Origin: JBDSLU01 sp039916225
Lineage (GTDB): Bacteria > Acidobacteriota > Vicinamibacteria > Vicinamibacterales > Vicinamibacteraceae
Length of the DNA stretch: 7,516 nucleotides
Assembly: GCA_039916225.1 (NCBI GenBank)
Contig: JBDSLU010000313.1
Span: 1 to 7,516 of the forward strand
Direction: 5' to 3'
The notes under the pieces were generated by a model. It was not told where the DNA came from. It made no database searches and saw only the letters and a program-made list of their open reading frames with translations. Shown piece by piece: positions 5,809 through 7,516 of this stretch. The position numbers and the translations under genes were made by a program. Positions within the stretch are counted from its first letter, which is position 1. Each line of letters opens with the position of its first letter.

Positions 5809-5964
5809 ATGGACGATCGGCAGTTCGAGCAGCAGTTCACCGCATGGAAACTCAACAAACGGGTGCCGCTCGGCATCGACGGACCGTTTCCGCCACCGAC
5901 GGCGTTGGCGACCGCCTTTCCGGCGGCATTCCCGCCGCCAGTCCCCACCACGCCCGGTTCATGA
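5809..5964 (+). CDS. 51-aa proline-rich protein, shortened paralogue of the preceding membrane protein
   Basis: ATG 5809 follows the previous TGA by two bases, with GAAGG at 5794-5798 as a weak ribosome binding site; its own stop overlaps the next start as ATGA. Such packing supports a real gene despite its size. Residues 1-7 (MDDRQFE) match MDDLQFE of the preceding protein, and residues 12-27 (AWKLNKRVPLGIDGPF) align without gaps to that protein's C-terminal residues 181-196, with ten of sixteen identical. The zinc ribbon and all membrane segments between these ends are missing. The rest is a Pro/Ala tail (FPPPTALATAFPAAFPPP). It is therefore a soluble or peripheral peptide carrying the two ends of its neighbour. 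It could be a decaying duplicate, a regulator competing for the neighbour's partner, or a coupling device for the protease gene. Confidence 0.6.
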   Translation: MDDRQFEQQFTAWKLNKRVPLGIDGPFPPPTALATAFPAAFPPPVPTTPGS

Positions 5965-7019
5965 TCTCGCCGCCCCCGATCCCCGACGTTGCGGTCGCGT
6001 CCCGTTGTCCGCAATGCGGCACGGCGATCCCGCCGACGGCGGTGAGCTGCCAGGCGTGTCACGCGCTGATCTACACCGACCGGCTGAAGACGCTGGCCGC
6101 TGCGGCCCGCGCCGCGGCCGACCGCGGCGACGTGTCGGGGGAGCTCGAGGCCTGGCGCAACGCGCTCGAGTGGCTGCCGCGCGAGTCGTCGCAGTACCGG
6201 TCGATCGCCGGGAAGGTGCAGGCGCTGAGCCGCAGTCTGAGCGACCCGTCGGCGGCGCCAGCGGCGGCGCCGGGCGGCGGCGAGGGCAAGAAGGCCTGGA
6301 GCGGCGGCGCGATTGGCGCCGGGGCGTTGCTGCTTTGGAAGTTCAAGGCCGTCGGCCTGTTCCTGCTGACCAAGGGCAAGCTGCTGCTCTTCGGCCTGAG
6401 CAAGGGCACCACCTTCTTCTCGATGCTGGCCGCGATCAGCGTCTACTGGACGATCTGGGGCTGGAAGTTTGCGCTGGGGTTCGTGCTGTCGATCTACATC
6501 CACGAGATGGGCCACGTCGCGGCCATGAAGCGCTTCGGCCTGGCGGCGACCCCGCCGATGTTCATCCCCGGCTTCGGCGCGTTCATCCGCATGAAGCAGC
6601 ACCCGGCGACGGTGCAGGAGGAGGCGCGGATCGGCCTCGGCGGCCCGATCTGGGGCTTGAGCGCGGCAGCCGCCTGCTTCCTGATCTACCAGGCGACGGC
6701 GGAGCCGTTCTGGGCCGCGCTCACGCACACCGGCGCGATGATCAACCTGTTCAACCTGATGCCGATCTGGGGTCTCGACGGCGACCATGCCTTCAAGGCG
6801 CTGAACCGCACCGAGCGGTGGATCGCCACCGGCGTGGCTGGCGGGATGCTGCTGCTCACCGGCGAAGGCCTGCTGGTGCTGATCGCCATCCTTGCCGGCG
6901 TCCAGGCGTTCCGCGAGGCGCCGAACACCGAGGGCGACCGTACGGCGCTGATTCAGTTCGCCGGGCTGGTGGTGGCGCTGGCGCTCCTGATGAAAATGCC
7001 GGTGCCGGGGCTCCCGTGA
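5961..7019 (+). CDS. Zinc-ribbon site-2-type (M50) membrane metalloprotease (352 aa)
   Basis: Intramembrane zinc protease of the M50/site-2 family, which cuts membrane-anchored substrates. The N-terminal zinc ribbon has Cys16/Cys19 and Cys30/Cys33 (RCPQCG, then SCQACH). A helical, TPR-like stretch follows (about 40-93, with ELEAWRNALEWLP), then a Pro/Ala/Gly linker and several membrane helices from about 114. The active site HEMGH is at 181-185 in a membrane segment. The distal motif NLMPIWGLDGDHAF has Asn265 and Asp273, the third zinc ligand, where many relatives read LDGG. There is no PDZ domain. ATG 5961 was chosen because it overlaps the preceding stop as ATGA and leads straight into the ribbon; the frame is open upstream to 5787 but the added sequence looks random. 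Its own stop overlaps the next start (GTGA). The substrate is unknown; the adjacent zinc-ribbon membrane protein is an obvious candidate partner. Confidence 0.9.
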   Translation: MISPPPIPDVAVASRCPQCGTAIPPTAVSCQACHALIYTDRLKTLAAAARAAADRGDVSGELEAWRNALEWLPRESSQYRSIAGKVQALSRSLSDPSAAPAAAPGGGEGKKAWSGGAIGAGALLLWKFKAVGLFLLTKGKLLLFGLSKGTTFFSMLAAISVYWTIWGWKFALGFVLSIYIHEMGHVAAMKRFGLAATPPMFIPGFGAFIRMKQHPATVQEEARIGLGGPIWGLSAAAACFLIYQATAEPFWAALTHTGAMINLFNLMPIWGLDGDHAFKALNRTERWIATGVAGGMLLLTGEGLLVLIAILAGVQAFREAPNTEGDRTALIQFAGLVVALALLMKMPVPGLP

Positions 7020-7465
7020 CGACGACGCCCGACATCCATTACAAACGCTCGCGCTTCTCGACGCGGCTGCCGTGGGACCGGCTCTACACGGCGTCGCACT
7101 TCTGGGTGCGCGAGGCCGAGCCGGGACGCTGGCAGGTCGGCCTGACCAAGTTCGCCCACCGGATGCTGGGCGACATCGTCGACCTGGAGTTCGAGATCGC
7201 CGACGGGGCTCCGGTCAGCGTCGGCGACGTCATCGGCTCGCTCGAAGGGTTCAAGGCCCGGACCGAGCTGTATGCGGTCCTGGAGGGCGCCTTCCGTGGC
7301 GGCAACCCGGCCCTGGTCGCCTCCCTTGACGTCCTCGACACGGACCGGTACGGCGCCGGCTGGCTCTACGCCGTCGAAGGGTCGCCCGACCCCGCCGCCC
7401 TCGACGCCGCAGGCTACGCCGCTGTCCTCGACGCCACGATCGACAAGATGCGCGCCCATCTCTGA
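7016..7465 (+). CDS. GcvH-like lipoyl-carrier protein (149 aa)
   Basis: Related to the H protein of the glycine cleavage system, which carries an aminomethyl group on lipoyl-lysine. YTASHFWVR, VGLTKFAHRMLGDIVDLEF and the hairpin IGSLEGFKARTELYAVLEG correspond in order to the GcvH fold, with Lys80 at the lipoylation site. The usual ESVKAASD around that lysine is here EGFKARTE, and the protein is longer than typical GcvH (about 125-130) at both ends. No gcvT or gcvP is in the window, so glycine cleavage is doubtful; GcvH-like proteins also act as lipoate relays or in unrelated complexes. The start GTG 7016 overlaps the protease stop as GTGA, which implies coupled translation and a functional link or at least co-regulation. 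The upstream open frame back to 6005 is antisense-free shadow of the protease and was discarded. It is the last gene of the operon in view. Confidence 0.85.
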   Translation: MTTTPDIHYKRSRFSTRLPWDRLYTASHFWVREAEPGRWQVGLTKFAHRMLGDIVDLEFEIADGAPVSVGDVIGSLEGFKARTELYAVLEGAFRGGNPALVASLDVLDTDRYGAGWLYAVEGSPDPAALDAAGYAAVLDATIDKMRAHL

Positions 7466-7466
7466 G

Positions 7467-7494
7467 GCGGCGCTCGGCCCCGGCGGAGCGCCGC
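7467..7494 (+). terminator. GC-rich hairpin after the operon
   Basis: GCGGCGCTC (7467-7475) pairs with GAGCGCCGC (7486-7494), a perfect 9-bp stem around a 10-base loop, beginning two bases after the GcvH-like stop. No T-run follows, so it is either a hairpin-only terminator as often seen in high-GC bacteria or a 3'-end stabiliser. Its position at the end of the operon supports the call. Confidence 0.55.
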
Positions 7495-7496
7495 AA

Positions 7497-7516
7497 CTCC
7501 CAGCTCCCGGCTCCCA
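7497..7516 (+). repeat. Tandem 7-bp repeat CTCCCRG running off the window
   Basis: CTCCCAG (7497-7503), CTCCCGG (7504-7510) and CTCCCA (7511-7516, cut) are consecutive copies of one unit directly after the hairpin. The array continues past the window edge, so its length is unknown. It resembles intergenic minisatellites of high-GC soil bacteria. Confidence 0.6.

Noticed and set aside
5787..5960. Upstream start for the M50 gene at 5787
   Set aside because: The added residues are Arg-rich and would overlap the mini-gene; ATG 5961 gives ATGA coupling and starts directly before the zinc ribbon.
5775..6788. 337-codon minus-strand frame opposite the M50 protease
   Set aside because: His/Arg-rich shadow; the plus strand carries HEMGH and CxxC motifs.
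1..7516. CRISPR arrays, tRNA or rRNA genes, insertion sequences
   Set aside because: No spaced direct repeats of CRISPR size, no tRNA-like cloverleaf noticed by eye and no transposase-like reading frame.

Overview
The window is high-GC, densely coded bacterial DNA carrying nine confidently called protein genes (one cut by the left edge) and one possible ten-codon ORF. No RNA genes, insertion sequences, CRISPR arrays or gene-free stretches over 300 bases were seen. The high GC, unusual multicopper oxidase, zinc-ribbon membrane proteins and GlpQ/NagB types would suit a soil Acidobacteriota such as Vicinamibacteria. That placement is an impression from protein style, not something the sequence proves.

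Left block, plus strand (1-2760): the C-terminal end of a class III nucleotide-cyclase-like domain that seems to lack two catalytic positions; then a 666-residue exported multicopper oxidase whose copper-ligand motifs come in an unusual order; then, after a strong Shine-Dalgarno sequence, a small ABM-like alpha/beta-barrel protein probably made from the same transcript. A one-turn direct repeat (CTTACCG twice, 11 bp apart) lies in front of the oxidase and looks like a response-regulator site.

Middle block, minus strand (2779-4503): nagB (glucosamine-6-phosphate deaminase) followed 24 bases later by glpQ (exported glycerophosphodiester phosphodiesterase). The likely theme is recovery of sugar, nitrogen and phosphate from cell-envelope debris. 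It converges with the oxidase block and diverges from the right block.

Right block, plus strand (4610-7465): a tightly packed operon whose genes abut or overlap by four bases: a DJ-1/PfpI-family protein, a zinc-ribbon four-helix membrane protein, a 51-residue protein that looks like an internally deleted copy of that membrane protein, a zinc-ribbon site-2-type (M50) membrane metalloprotease, and a divergent GcvH-like lipoyl-carrier protein. Stop-start junctions TGAccATG, TGAccgcATG, TGAacATG, ATGA and GTGA imply translational coupling. The set could be an undescribed membrane proteolysis or protein-repair module and is the most interesting part of the window, together with the rearranged oxidase.

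Two apparent gene starts (385 and 4503) lie only 8-9 bases downstream of a TAnnnT box, and the start at 4610 lies 5 bases after a -35/-10 pair, so several transcripts here may be leaderless.
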